From positions 1 through 64,000 of the forward strand of contig NZ_AUBG01000001.1 in NCBI RefSeq assembly GCF_000429125.1: 64,000 nucleotides of DNA. The letters are read 5' to 3'. Under the pieces are notes generated by a model. That model was not told the origin of the DNA and did no database searches. It was given only the letters and a program-made list of their open reading frames with translations. The stretch comes from Aequorivita capsosiphonis DSM 23843. Its GTDB lineage: Bacteria > Bacteroidota > Bacteroidia > Flavobacteriales > Flavobacteriaceae. Position numbers and translations under genes: made by a program. Position 1 is the stretch's first letter; each line of letters starts with the position of its first letter. Positions 25,225 to 35,000 of the stretch are shown here, one piece after another.

Positions 25225-26715
25225 ATGAAACTAATAATCAAATCCTTTCTGTTTCTCATAGCTTTCACTTCGGTGGCACAGCAAAAAAATGTGCTTTTAG
25301 ACCGAGCATTTTGGACGGAAAACCCAAATTTGGAATTCGTAAAGCAGAAAATTTCTGAAGACCACGATGCTACCGCTTTAAATGAAAATGGTTTTGATGC
25401 CACTGTTTATGCGCTAATTACCAATGCAGATAACAATATTATAAATTATTTACTGTCGCTGGAAGGCAACCCGGTTGATAAACGCACCCACGACAGCCGC
25501 ATCTATTCACACTGGGCCGCATATGCCGGAAAAACGCAAATAGTTAAAAGGCTTTTGGCAATGGGTTCATCAATTTCAGCTTTGGACAGTCATTCAGCTA
25601 CCCCACTTGTTTTTGCAGCATGTTCGGGATTGACTGATACCAAAATCTATGATTTATTTATTGCAAATGGCGTAAACCTTTCCGAAGAGAAAGATGAAGA
25701 TGGCGCAAATACATTACTTCTTGCAGCTCCATATTTCATAGATTTACAGGAAACGGATTATTTCACCAGTAAAGGAATTTCACTGAACAGTGCCGATAAT
25801 GAAGGCAACGGTATTTTTAATTACGCCGCCAAAAGAGGAAATATAGATTTCTTAAAAGCGATTGTAAAAAAAGGAATTGATTATAAAACCTTAAATAAAA
25901 AGGGCGGAAATGCTTTCCTATTTACAGCACAAGGCGCACGAGGTTTTGAAAATAACTTCAAAATTTATGAGTATTTAAAAAGTATTGGGTTAAATCCTAA
26001 TGTGGTTACAAAAGATGGTTACACGCCCTTACACCGCTTGGGGTATACAAATAAAGATCAAACAATTTTTGAATTTTTTCTAAATGCCGGAGCAAATGTA
26101 AACCAACAAGATTCGGAAGGAAACACCCCATTTTTAAACGCTGCTTCTCGTAATAATTTGGAAATGGTAAAATTGCTTTCGAAAAACGTTAGCGATTATA
26201 AACTGGCAAACAAAAAAGAGCAAAGTGCACTAATGCTTGCGGTGGCAGGAAATAGCCCAGAAGTGGTTGACTTTTTATTGCAAAAAGGAAACGACGCTTT
26301 GGCAAAAGACGCCATCGGTAATACAGTCGCATACTATTTGGCAGAATCGTTCAACGCAAAGAAAGTGGGAGAATTTGAAAGCAAATTGAAAATGCTTGAG
26401 GCCAAGGGATTGAAACTTAACATCCCTCAAGCCAATGGCAACACCCTTTTCCACTTCGCGGCTAAAGAAAACAATCTAGAACTGATGAAACGTCTTTCAA
26501 TTTTCCACATTCCTGTAAACGCTGTAAACAGTGAAGGCTTGACCGCATTGCACCAAGCCGCAATGAAAGCCGAAAACGACCAACTGATTAAATATTTGAT
26601 TTCCCTTGGCGCCGATAAAAATGCAAACACCAGTTTTGAGGAAACGGCTTTTGACCTTGCGAGTGAAAATGAGCAATTGCAGAAACAAAATATAGAACTG
26701 AATTTTTTAAAATAA
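25225..26715 (+). CDS. Exported ankyrin-repeat protein
   Basis: 496 residues. Signal peptide about 1-19 (TSVAQQ). From about 55 to 480 there are roughly ten ankyrin repeats with patterns such as GYTPLHRLGYTNKDQ, GNTPFLNAASRNNLEMVKLL and GLTALHQAAMKAENDQLIKYL. Ankyrin stacks bind proteins; a periplasmic one next to a haem receptor may scaffold or protect uptake components. It starts after the hairpin at 25163-25199 and ends 1 bp before the DUF2271 gene. Confidence 0.85.
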   Translation: MKLIIKSFLFLIAFTSVAQQKNVLLDRAFWTENPNLEFVKQKISEDHDATALNENGFDATVYALITNADNNIINYLLSLEGNPVDKRTHDSRIYSHWAAYAGKTQIVKRLLAMGSSISALDSHSATPLVFAACSGLTDTKIYDLFIANGVNLSEEKDEDGANTLLLAAPYFIDLQETDYFTSKGISLNSADNEGNGIFNYAAKRGNIDFLKAIVKKGIDYKTLNKKGGNAFLFTAQGARGFENNFKIYEYLKSIGLNPNVVTKDGYTPLHRLGYTNKDQTIFEFFLNAGANVNQQDSEGNTPFLNAASRNNLEMVKLLSKNVSDYKLANKKEQSALMLAVAGNSPEVVDFLLQKGNDALAKDAIGNTVAYYLAESFNAKKVGEFESKLKMLEAKGLKLNIPQANGNTLFHFAAKENNLELMKRLSIFHIPVNAVNSEGLTALHQAAMKAENDQLIKYLISLGADKNANTSFEETAFDLASENEQLQKQNIELNFLK

Positions 26716-26716
26716 G

Positions 26717-27202
26717 ATGAAGAATATTTTTAAAATACTACCCGCTTTATTTATAGTTGGATCCTTAATCGCAGGATTCACTGCCACTCAAACCAAACCA
26801 GTGAAATGCCTTATCCAAATGACTAACTATACAGGGGAAGGCGCTTACGTAATAGTTTCCTTAATGAACCCAAAAGGTGAGTACGAAGAAACCCTACAAG
26901 TCTTGGGAAAGGACCCGGAATGGTATAGCGAAATAAGCGAGTGGTGGAAATTCTACGGAAAACACCGCCCAAATATCGATGCCATTTCTGGCGAAACAAT
27001 CAGCGGCGGCGAACGCAATGTTAGCGTCCTACAGATTCCCACAAATAATATTGACAAAGGCTACAGCCTACGTTTTGAAACTTCAGTTGAAGACGTAAAA
27101 TATTATAAAGATGACCTACAGTTACCGCTGACAACTGAAAATCTAAAAAGCAAAAAAGAAGGCAAAGGCTTTATCCGTTACGTCCGTATGCTCACGCAAT
27201 AA
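26717..27202 (+). CDS. DUF2271 family exported protein
   Basis: 161 residues with an N-terminal signal or anchor (about 5-24). The domain reads IQMTNYTGEGAYVIVSLMNPKGEYEE-like strands and RPNIDAISGETISGGERN, characteristic of DUF2271. These are periplasmic proteins usually beside PepSY membrane reductases in haem and iron loci. It precedes such a gene here (80-bp gap). Likely a periplasmic partner of the reductase. Confidence 0.8.
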   Translation: MKNIFKILPALFIVGSLIAGFTATQTKPVKCLIQMTNYTGEGAYVIVSLMNPKGEYEETLQVLGKDPEWYSEISEWWKFYGKHRPNIDAISGETISGGERNVSVLQIPTNNIDKGYSLRFETSVEDVKYYKDDLQLPLTTENLKSKKEGKGFIRYVRMLTQ

Positions 27203-27282
27203 TCTAGAGATTTTAAGAATTGAGATTTGGTTTTAGTATCGGTTTCGAATCTCACATCTAAAATTTTACATCTTAAAATTCT

Positions 27283-29472
27283 ATGACCATTTCCATCTGG
27301 AGGTACAGTCATTTAGTACTTGCCCTCGCCTCTTCTCTATTTCTACTCGTCGCTTCTGTTACAGGTGTTATTTTGGCAGTCGAGCCTATTTCACACCAAG
27401 CAAAAGGCTTTACGGTAGCAAATCTGAAAGATGTTTCTTTGGCGACGGCGATTGAGGGATTAAAAGATAATTACGACGAAGTATTTTCAATAGAAGTGGA
27501 ATCTTCTGGTTTCGTAAAAGCATCGGTGCTTACGGCAGATTTGGAAACCCTCGATATCTACATCAATCCAGAAACTGGGGAAAAACTTGGCGAAGTTCTT
27601 AAAAGACCGGAAATTTACAGCTTTGCCACAAACCTGCACCGCTCGTTATTTCTTAAAAGTATAGGCCGCTTTTTCGTTGGCTTTGTTTCATTTTTGCTGT
27701 TTCTTATTGCTCTTACTGGAATGTTTTTATTGGCGAAAAGACAGGGCGGCATCAAAAAGCTCTTTTCAAAAGTGCAAAAGGAATATTTTGAAATGCGCTA
27801 TCACGTAATTTTCAGCAGAATATTTTTTATCCCTATTATAATACTTGCGTTAACCGGAATTTATCTTTCCGCAGAACGATTTAATTTATTGCCAGATACC
27901 GCTATTGAATTTAAGAAGAAAGAAATTTCAGAAGAAACAACATATTTTAGAAATCTATCAGAAATTCCCTTTTTCAAGGAAACAAGACTTTCCGAAATAA
28001 GAGAAGTAGAATTTCCCTTTTCTGAAGATCCAGAAGATTATGTTCACATTGCCTTAAACGACAAAGAAATTAAAATAAACCAGCAAACGGGTGAGATCAT
28101 GAGCAGTGTTTCATATCCATATATTATACTGGCTTCGCGTTTAAGTTTGGTGCTCCACACAGGCGAGGGCAGTGTATTGTGGTCAATCGTGTTGTTAATT
28201 TCCAGCGCTTCCATCGCATTCTTTATGTATTCGGGATTTGTGATGACATTAAAAAGACGCAAAAAAGTAAGTACAACCTCAGCAATGCCTGATAAAGATG
28301 TAAGTGAATTTGTAATTTTAGTAGGCTCCGAAACTGGCACAAGTTTCGATTTTGCAACCCGACTTTACAATGCACTCACCCTTGTCGGAAAGAATGTTTT
28401 TTTAACCGAACTGAACAATTATTCCACCTACGCCAAAGCAAAACACATTATTATCCTCACCGCAACTTATGGGGAAGGCGAACCGCCCACAAACGCGCGA
28501 AAATTCGAAAATCTTTTTAAGGCTGTAATTCAGCCCAACAAAATCAATTATTCTGTAGTAGGTTTTGGGTCTTTGGAATATCCAGATTATTGCCAGTTCG
28601 CAATCGATATTGATTTGCTATTAAAAACCAAAAATGATTTTCAAGCTGTTTTGCCTATTTATAAAATAGACAATGCAGATTTTACCGACTTTAAAAAATG
28701 GGCGAAAAAATGGAGTGAAAAAACAGAAGTTTCACTACAAATTGAACCTACAAAACGAAAGAAAAAACTAAGGCAAATCTCTTTTGAAGTTATTCAAAGA
28801 ACCGAATTGAATATTGATAACACTTTTTTACTTCGTCTAAAACCAAAACGAAAAGTAAAATTTACTTCTGGCGATTTGTTGTCAGTTTTTCCAAACGAAA
28901 CTGAAATTGCACGTCAATATTCCATCGCGCGAATGGGTGACGAAATTTTATTAAGCATTAAAAAACACGAATTTGGCCGCGGTTCTTCCTATCTTTTTGA
29001 ATTAAATAAAGGTGCCATTTTTAAGGCGGCTATTGAAACAAATTCACATTTCCACTTTCCGAAGAAAGCCTATTCAGCATTTTTGATTGCAAATGGAACA
29101 GGGATAGCCCCATTTTTAGGAATGATGGACGAAAACAAAAATGCGTCTATAAAACTTCTTTGGGGCGGGGGTTCAAAGGACTCATCAAGTATATACGATA
29201 GTATTTTGGAAATTGAAAATTTGAAAAACTACGGTATAGTTATTCAAAAGTGCTTTTCCCAAGAAGTTAACAAACAATATGTGCAGGATTTGGTATTGCT
29301 ACAAAAGAATGCAATTTTAAAAATCATCGACGCAGACGGCATCATTATGATTTGCGGCTCCCTCGCTATGCAACATGGCGTTCTTGAAGTTTTAGAAGAA
29401 ATTTTTATAAGTTGCGAAATAACTTTAGATATTTTAATCAACAATGGGCAGCTGAAAATGGATTGTTATTAG
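27283..29472 (+). CDS. PepSY membrane protein fused to flavodoxin and FAD/NADPH reductase
   Basis: 729 residues. The N-terminal half (about 1-330) is a PepSY-TM protein with four membrane helices (near 10-30, 125-150, 180-200, 300-320). It is followed by a flavodoxin domain (about 345-480; VGSETGTSFDFATRLYNAL, ATYGEGEPPTNARKF) and a ferredoxin-reductase-like FAD/NAD module (about 495-729; ARQYSIARMG, ANGTGIAPFLGMM, ICGSLAMQHGV). The order resembles sulfite-reductase flavoprotein CysJ joined to a membrane anchor. Probable role: passing NADPH electrons across the inner membrane to reduce ferric iron or release iron from haem. Last gene of the island. Confidence 0.85.
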   Translation: MTISIWRYSHLVLALASSLFLLVASVTGVILAVEPISHQAKGFTVANLKDVSLATAIEGLKDNYDEVFSIEVESSGFVKASVLTADLETLDIYINPETGEKLGEVLKRPEIYSFATNLHRSLFLKSIGRFFVGFVSFLLFLIALTGMFLLAKRQGGIKKLFSKVQKEYFEMRYHVIFSRIFFIPIIILALTGIYLSAERFNLLPDTAIEFKKKEISEETTYFRNLSEIPFFKETRLSEIREVEFPFSEDPEDYVHIALNDKEIKINQQTGEIMSSVSYPYIILASRLSLVLHTGEGSVLWSIVLLISSASIAFFMYSGFVMTLKRRKKVSTTSAMPDKDVSEFVILVGSETGTSFDFATRLYNALTLVGKNVFLTELNNYSTYAKAKHIIILTATYGEGEPPTNARKFENLFKAVIQPNKINYSVVGFGSLEYPDYCQFAIDIDLLLKTKNDFQAVLPIYKIDNADFTDFKKWAKKWSEKTEVSLQIEPTKRKKKLRQISFEVIQRTELNIDNTFLLRLKPKRKVKFTSGDLLSVFPNETEIARQYSIARMGDEILLSIKKHEFGRGSSYLFELNKGAIFKAAIETNSHFHFPKKAYSAFLIANGTGIAPFLGMMDENKNASIKLLWGGGSKDSSSIYDSILEIENLKNYGIVIQKCFSQEVNKQYVQDLVLLQKNAILKIIDADGIIMICGSLAMQHGVLEVLEEIFISCEITLDILINNGQLKMDCY

Positions 29473-29475
29473 CAT

Positions 29476-29700
29476 TTAACTTTTCAATTTAATAGATGAA
29501 ATTTTGGATTCGAAAAATGAAAGAGCGTTTTCTTGCTTTTGTTTTTTTAACTTTGTTTCCACTTCCCTTTTATTGATTTCGTAAGATTTCATAATTTTCG
29601 TTTTAGATTTACTTCCCATAGGGCCGGCGCTGTTACCTTTTTTTGTTGCTGATACATTTTCAATATCTGAAATTAATAAGGACTTATAAAAGGGAGGCAC
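29476..29700 (-). CDS. Possible small protein in repeat copy 2
   Basis: Frame of 74 codons from GTG (29698-29700), or 52 residues from the internal ATG of MGSKSKTK. It shares EINKREVETKLKKQKQENAL with the small ORF at 16144-16317 but has a different tail (SFFESKISSIKLKS). It begins its divergence where the repeat ends, so it may be a duplicated remnant. Confidence 0.3.
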   Translation of the reverse strand: MPPFYKSLLISDIENVSATKKGNSAGPMGSKSKTKIMKSYEINKREVETKLKKQKQENALSFFESKISSIKLKS

Positions 29701-29855
29701 GACCGGTTATGCAGTCCGTTTAACTTCCAAATGTTGGTATTTTGTTGTCAAAAAAAGGTAAGGCCGGTGGCGGCTCGGGAGGTTTCTAGAGGACGTATGT
29801 GAAATACTAAATCAAGGGAAGTGGAAACAAACGCAAAAATGTGAATTCAAGACGG
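29523..29855. repeat. Long direct repeat, copy 2
   Basis: Second copy of 16221-16553, same orientation, no gaps, few substitutions. It begins 51 bp after the PepSY-flavodoxin stop codon and leads directly into a longer tandem array. Confidence 0.85.
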
Positions 29856-31080
29856 GCGGACTTCGTTCACAATTTCGGATTGTAATGCAGCGTTCCGTTC
29901 CAGCGGAGCGGATCGCGTTAGTGGAATGGAAAGTAGAAATTGGGGATGGTGTCCAAGACCTTGTAGTAAAGCTCTTTTCCCAAAATGAAGCTTTTCGCGT
30001 AATGTAGGGGAAAGTGCTGAACGGGATATAAAAACTGCTTTTGGTATTTAGCAGAATTTAAAGCGGACTTCGTTCACAATTTCGGAATGTAATGAAGCGT
30101 CCCGTTACAGTCACGAGGTTTCGGAGCGGATGGAATTAGTGCAATGGAATGCAGAAATTGGGGATGGGGTCCAAGACCTTCATAGAGAAGTTCTTTTCTC
30201 GAAATGTAGCTTTTCGCGAAATACAGGGGAAAGTGCTGAATGGGTTATGAGAACTGTTTTTAATTCTTGGCAGAATTTAAAGCGGACTTCGTTCACAATT
30301 TCGGATTGTAATGAAGCGTCCCGTTCTAGTCTCGAGGTTTCGGGGCGGATCGGGTTAGTGGAATGGAAAGTAGAAATTGGGGATGGTGTCCAAGATTTTT
30401 TAGTGAAGCTCTTTTTCCGGAATGTAGTTTTTCGCGGAATGCAGGGGAAAGTGCTGAATGGGTTATGAGAACTGTTTTTAATTCTTAGCAGAATTTAAAG
30501 CGGACTTCGTTCACAATTTCGGATTGTAATGAAGCGTCCCGTTCTAGTCTCAAGGTTTCGGGGCGGATCGGGTTAGTGGAATGGAAAGTAGAAATTGGGG
30601 ATGGTGTCCAAGATTTTTTTAGTGAAGCTCTTTTTCCGGAATGTAGCTTTTCGCGGAATGCAGGGGAAAGTGCTGAACGGGATTTAACATCTGTATTTAA
30701 TAGCTAGCAGTATTTAAAGCGGACTTAACTTCAAAGATGGAGATGGAATGCCTGTGCGGAGCGGAGTCGAAGTGGAGTTTGCACGCTTCGCGATTTTTTC
30801 TCGGAAATGAGCGGGCAAGTAGAATGGAAATTGGAAGCTTTGGAGTTGTGTCCAAGATCATTTTAGTGAAGCTCTTTTCCCGGGATGAAGCTTTTTGCGG
30901 AATGAAGAGGAATGGGCTGAGCGACTTATGAAAACTGAACATTAATGTGAGATAGGATTAAAGTAGACGTGACATCAAAGTCGAAGATTGGAATGACATT
31001 CGGCATTTCCCAGCCTTCTCCATAAGTAGTCAAGTGGAATGGATACCAAAATCTTTGGGGTTGTATCCAAAACTTTTATG
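29856..31080. repeat. Tandem repeat array, five to six units of 207-219 bp (last one degenerate)
   Basis: Units begin at GCGGACTT 29856, 30063, 30282, 30500 and 30719, with a degenerate one near 30962. Units 3 and 4 are nearly identical. Each keeps GGAATGGAAAGTAGAAATTG, GGTGTCCAAGA and GGGGAAAGTGCTGAA. Related to the array at 16554-17160. Frames such as 30130-30468 follow the repeat period and are not credible genes. Confidence 0.82.
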
Positions 31081-31477
31081 ATCCAATGTTGATTCTTCCT
31101 TAATATTAGGAATAAGCTAAATAGTTTTGTTATCAATAGATTGTTTAAATTTCAGTCCCAAATAAAGATTATTCATTCTATTGCTTTTTATTGAATAGAT
31201 TTACTGTAAATTAATTAAAGTCCACTGCAACCTCTTCTTACCCAAAAACTTCCTTTCTCCGCCTAGAGATCATCAAATCTCATTAAAACCTGCTAACAAT
31301 GTTTGGCGGGTTTTTTCATTCTTAGCAATATCAAATAAGAGGTGCGGCATTCGGCGCGTATTTTCATTAGATAAAGATAAAATGGTCATTTTAGAACTGA
31401 ATGAAAAATATGGAGAACGAAATATAAAATTGAAAGTCTGAAATAAATATATCAGTACCCCAAACTGAACCTGATAT
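31081..31477. other. Intergenic region with terminator-like hairpin
   Basis: AT-rich DNA without an ORF. AAACCTGC...GCGGGTTTTTT at about 31286-31316 looks like a weak terminator on the plus strand. Nothing else recognised. Confidence 0.4.
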
Positions 31478-31834
31478 TAAAAATTTAGCATTAATACTCA
31501 TTCTAGTAGTTGGTGCTGCTGGCTTCCAAGAACTTATGCCCTACTGAAACTGCCAAAATAGTTCTGGAAAGTTTTTACCATAAAGATAATCAGAAAATGA
31601 AAGAATACACTACTATTGAGAGTTATGAATCATTTATGGCCATTCAAGATATAATGACAGCCAACACTTGGAAAATCTAATTATAAGGTTTCACAGTAAA
31701 AAGTGGATGGGGAAATAGCCTGGGTGAAATTTACTTCTTCTTATGAGGCGTCGCCAGAGACTTTTAAAATTATACAGGAGAATGGGCGATGGAAAGTTGC
31801 GGAGAAAGATTTAGGTGAGAAATCACCATTCTAA
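31478..31834 (+). pseudogene. Broken gene for a small exported NTF2/DUF4878-like protein
   Basis: Three reading-frame pieces join into one protein-like sequence. KNLALILILVVGAAGFQELM is a signal-like start. It shifts frame to TETAKIVLESFYHKDNQKMK and ends in a stop after DIMTANTWKI. The third frame continues VDGEIAWVKFTSSYEASPE and closes with NGRWKVAEKDLGEKSPF. The last motif is typical of small NTF2-like lipoproteins. At least two frameshifts or deletions make it a pseudogene. Confidence 0.65.
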
Positions 31835-32216
31835 AATTAATTACTTTATCTCTTAAAGTGATTTTCCTAACATCCAGGTACATCCAAATTCAATTTGTAA
31901 ATCAATTGATCTTAAAAGTATTGCGATCGAGGAATTTGAAGAAGAAATCAGCTTCAAACAAAGACCTATGGATTCTAAGAAGAATAATGCTAATCAGGAA
32001 AAAGAATATCGCAAGTATAACAGAGAAGGAAAAATAGATGAGAAGAATGTCTAGGGTTCCGATACTTAATTCATAGGCCAAACACTAAACCCTTTTAATT
32101 GAATGAAGTATTTGAAGAGAACAACTTTCTTATGGGTTTCGCAACCAATGATATTTTTGAATAAAGCTAGTTTTTTCCAATTGACTATCCTACCAAATTT
32201 TGATACTGAGCGGAAT
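31835..32216. other. Decayed intergenic DNA
   Basis: No intact gene. A protein-like remnant on the plus strand ends near 32053 (QEKEYRKYNREGKIDEKN). A second fragment with a similar end, NREEEYREDKRKGKVD, is seen near 33400-33459. Both lack starts. Confidence 0.35.
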
Positions 32217-32657
32217 TTATAAATGCCTTAAAAAAAATAACATGACAAAACCGAAAATGATATGTGCAATTACCAATTGACCAAAAAACAACGACCTGTT
32301 AGTAATGGGAGGCTTTGAGAATATCGCGAATGCAAGAGTGTAAACAAGAATAGCCAATAACCCTCCAAGAAATCCATAAATGAGACCATTCAAATAGGAT
32401 AGTTCAAGATTAAAAGAAATTTGGATTATTTTAAATAATACTACAAACATTATACCGACAAAAAAATGAATCAGCCAACCATAAATATGGTGTCTTTTTA
32501 CGAATGACTGATTACTGGAATCTTTATAGATTAGAAAGTTTAAAATTTGAGGCTCTTTAAAATTGCTGCTTAAAATGAACGACATCGCGTAACTAAAACA
32601 GGTCATAGAAATTGTCGCGAAAATTCCTGCAATCAAAATCTCGGAAACAAATGCCAT
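32217..32657 (-). CDS. Four-helix membrane protein
   Basis: 146 residues with hydrophobic segments near 5-30, 62-82, 88-115 and 122-143. A basic loop FVKRHHIYGWLIHFFVG carries two histidines. No family recognised. It stands alone in a decayed region between the tandem repeats and the IS element, with no co-directional neighbour. Confidence 0.55.
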   Translation of the reverse strand: MAFVSEILIAGIFATISMTCFSYAMSFILSSNFKEPQILNFLIYKDSSNQSFVKRHHIYGWLIHFFVGIMFVVLFKIIQISFNLELSYLNGLIYGFLGGLLAILVYTLAFAIFSKPPITNRSLFFGQLVIAHIIFGFVMLFFLRHL

Positions 32658-33521
32658 ATAATACTATTAAAAATTTTCCTAATAAGTAAAGCTAAACAAA
32701 AAAATAATCCCAATCTCTTCTCGAGCTAATTCCATTAATAACTGAAGCGATAAAATCAAAAATGGGCGCAACTATCTAATTCACAGAGTACATTTTTAAG
32801 AATAAAAGCTTTTGAGAATACAGTTGAATTAGATATTTTTCAAGTGCTTTAAATTTTTAAAAGAGAAAATATGAGGCTGATTCAATTAATTATTAGATTT
32901 ATTGAGTTAAGCAAATAGCATAAACAATACTATTTTTACTCAGAATTTGACTCTGAAGGATTATGATGTTCGGAGTCAAAATGATCTTAATATGTCTGTT
33001 AAAAAGGGGTTACTCGCAATTTTCGATTATCCATCATTTGAAGTTCTTATCCTTATTATTGGAATAGCATTATTCTTCACTATTTTATCTCTTATGATTT
33101 TCCCTTCAGTTTGACGGCTGCTAAGAATTGAAATGGTCTTTTAATTTAATTAAAAATATCCATAAATTTATAAGGCATTCATCTTGTTTGAGGAAAACAG
33201 AAAATTTGTTTTAGATTTTTTATTTTGAGATAGTCAATTGCGAACTTATGATTAAGTTTTATTATATAGACATTCATGATGAGCGCATTTTTAAAAATTA
33301 TTATTTCAAATTTCATGTTTTCAACCCTTTTCAAAAAACGTAATCATTTTAGATAAAGAAGAAAAACCCGTCCTGAACCATGAGACAGTAATCCTGAACG
33401 AAAAGGGCAACAGGGAAGAGGAATATAGGGAAGACAAACGGAAAGGGAAAGTAGACTAATATGACTTTAGTGAGCTGAGATATTGAAGACGGAAATAAAC
33501 CTGCATCTCTAATCTAAATCA
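32658..33521. other. AT-rich intergenic DNA with remnants
   Basis: About 860 bp with one tiny ORF (32992-33114) and a remnant near 33345-33462. No promoter or RNA gene identified. It ends at the IS target duplication CTAAATCA (33514-33521). Confidence 0.4.
32992..33114 (+). CDS. Possible 40-residue membrane peptide or gene remnant
   Basis: MSVKKGLLAIFDYPSFEVLI followed by a hydrophobic stretch (about 17-37) and a stop. One predicted membrane helix. It could be a genuine small protein or the N-terminus of a lost larger one. No family recognised. Confidence 0.3.
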   Translation: MSVKKGLLAIFDYPSFEVLILIIGIALFFTILSLMIFPSV

Positions 33522-33572
33522 GACACTATCCCGCTAAGTGTGTAAGTTTAAAATAACAGGGGTTGGACTTTT

Positions 33573-34769
33573 TTAAAGTCTGACCCTTTTTTCATAGATC
33601 GTCAGGAACTGATTTAGGATAATGCCCCAGTTCCTTATTGGCATTGTCCACTTCTTGGTTGCCTCGCGTACCGACAAATATACGGATTTCATCACGGCAT
33701 CATCCGTTGGGAAGGAAAGCTTATTTTTAGTGTACTTTCTTATCTTCCCGTTTAGGTTCTCGATAAGGTTTGTGGTATAGATAATCTTCCTTATCTCCAG
33801 CGGGAACTCATAGAACACCGTAAGTTCTTCCCAGTTATCCCGCCAACTCTTGATTGCATAGGAATATTTATCGTTCCATTTTTGGGCAAAATCATCTAAG
33901 GCCACCTTTGCCGCCTCTTGATTGGGGGCATTATAAATATGCTTCATGTCCGCGGTAAAGGCTTTCTTGTCCTTCCATACAACGTACCTGCAAGCATTAC
34001 GGATCTGGTGGACCACACAGATCTGGGTCTTGGACTCTGGGAACACGTTCTTGATGGTGTCAGTAAAACCGTTTAGGTTATCGGTTGCCGTGATAAGTAT
34101 ATCCTCGGTTCCACGTGCTCTGATATCGGTCAGGACACTCATCCAGAAAGCGGCCGACTCATTTTTGCCGAGCCATAGTCCCAGTACTTCCTTTTTACCA
34201 TCGCGGCGCAGGCCAACAGCAATATAGACAGTCTTGTTGATGACCTTGGAGTTCTCGCGAACCTTGAACACAATGCCATCCATCCAGACAATCAAATAGA
34301 CCGGTTCCAATGGACGATTCTGCCAAGCGATGATGTCGCCGGATACTTTCTCGGTGATCCTTGATATGGTCGAGGTAGATACATCAAAGTCATAGACCTC
34401 ACGTATCTGCTCTTCGATATCGCTATTGCTCATTCCTTTGGCGTAGAGCGATACGATGACGTTTTCAATCCCATCGACCATGTTGCCACGCTTGGGCACG
34501 ATCATTGGATTGAACGAGGCTTCCCTGTCCCTGGGAACAGCAATATCGGACTCACCAAAGGAAGTTTTTATTTTCTTCTTGGCGTGTCCGTTGCGTACAT
34601 TGGCTCCGGTGGACTTCTGGTGCTTCTCATAATCAAGGTGGCTGTCGAGCTCACCCTCGAGCATCTTTTCGATCCCACGTTTCTGGATCTGCTTCAAAAA
34701 GCCAGTGAGCTCTTCGTGGGTTTTGAACTGCTTCAGAAAATCATCTGAAATTAAATCATCTTTCTTCAT
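33573..34769 (-). CDS. IS256/Mutator-type transposase
   Basis: 398 residues, full length for the family. The DDE catalytic core is visible as [24 protein letters not shown] and [13 protein letters not shown], giving the two Asp and the Glu. The conserved [13 protein letters not shown] segment precedes the Glu. It cuts and pastes the element, producing 8-9-bp target duplications, as seen here. No frameshift or internal stop, so probably active. Confidence 0.93.
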   Translation of the reverse strand: MKKDDLISDDFLKQFKTHEELTGFLKQIQKRGIEKMLEGELDSHLDYEKHQKSTGANVRNGHAKKKIKTSFGESDIAVPRDREASFNPMIVPKRGNMVDGIENVIVSLYAKGMSNSDIEEQIREVYDFDVSTSTISRITEKVSGDIIAWQNRPLEPVYLIVWMDGIVFKVRENSKVINKTVYIAVGLRRDGKKEVLGLWLGKNESAAFWMSVLTDIRARGTEDILITATDNLNGFTDTIKNVFPESKTQICVVHQIRNACRYVVWKDKKAFTADMKHIYNAPNQEAAKVALDDFAQKWNDKYSYAIKSWRDNWEELTVFYEFPLEIRKIIYTTNLIENLNGKIRKYTKNKLSFPTDDAVMKSVYLSVREATKKWTMPIRNWGIILNQFLTIYEKRVRL

Positions 34770-34792
34770 AATGTGTAAAAATTTAAAGTTAA

Positions 34793-34828
34793 TAAATAAA
34801 TAGCGGGGGCCGGCCCCCGCTATTTATT
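34793..34828. repeat. Perfect 36-bp palindrome inside the IS, upstream of the transposase
   Basis: Each arm is AAATAAATAGCGGGGGCC with no spacer. It lies between the right terminal repeat and the transposase ATG. Such a strong stem in incoming transcripts would terminate or block translation, which many IS elements use against read-through activation. Confidence 0.85.
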
Positions 34829-34953
34829 TAACTTACACACTTTATGAGATAGTCCCCTAAATCAACAGCTAGTTTCAACCTTTTAATGAATTTAGTATTT
34901 TTCAGTTGATAGCTGCAAATGAAATTTGCTTTCAGATCCTAGTTTAATGAAAA

Positions 34954-34977
34954 AAACCGAGATAAAAACCTCGGTTT
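34954..34977 (-). terminator. Terminator after the PRC-barrel gene
   Basis: AAACCGAG (34954-34961) and CTCGGTTT (34970-34977), 8-bp stem with A/T-rich flanks. Placed 24 bp beyond the minus-strand stop at 35001. Confidence 0.65.
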
Positions 34978-35000
34978 CTTAACTAACCAATAATTAAAAT

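Larger units (their letters stand above)
33522..34856 (-). mobile_element. Complete IS256-family insertion sequence
   Basis: 1335 bp. Imperfect terminal inverted repeats share AAGTGTGTAAGTT (left about 33522-33549, right about 34830-34856). It is flanked by the exact 8-bp direct repeat CTAAATCA (33514-33521 and 34857-34864). One intact transposase. Copy completeness and clean duplication suggest a fairly recent insertion. Confidence 0.9.

Noticed and set aside
30130..30468. 112-codon ORF in the tandem repeats
   Set aside because: The translation repeats with a 73-residue period identical to the DNA repeat, and the frame is not kept in the other units.
34793..34828. Cassette recombination site
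   Set aside because: A perfect palindrome inside a normal IS256 element without AAC/GTT boxes or spacer asymmetry.
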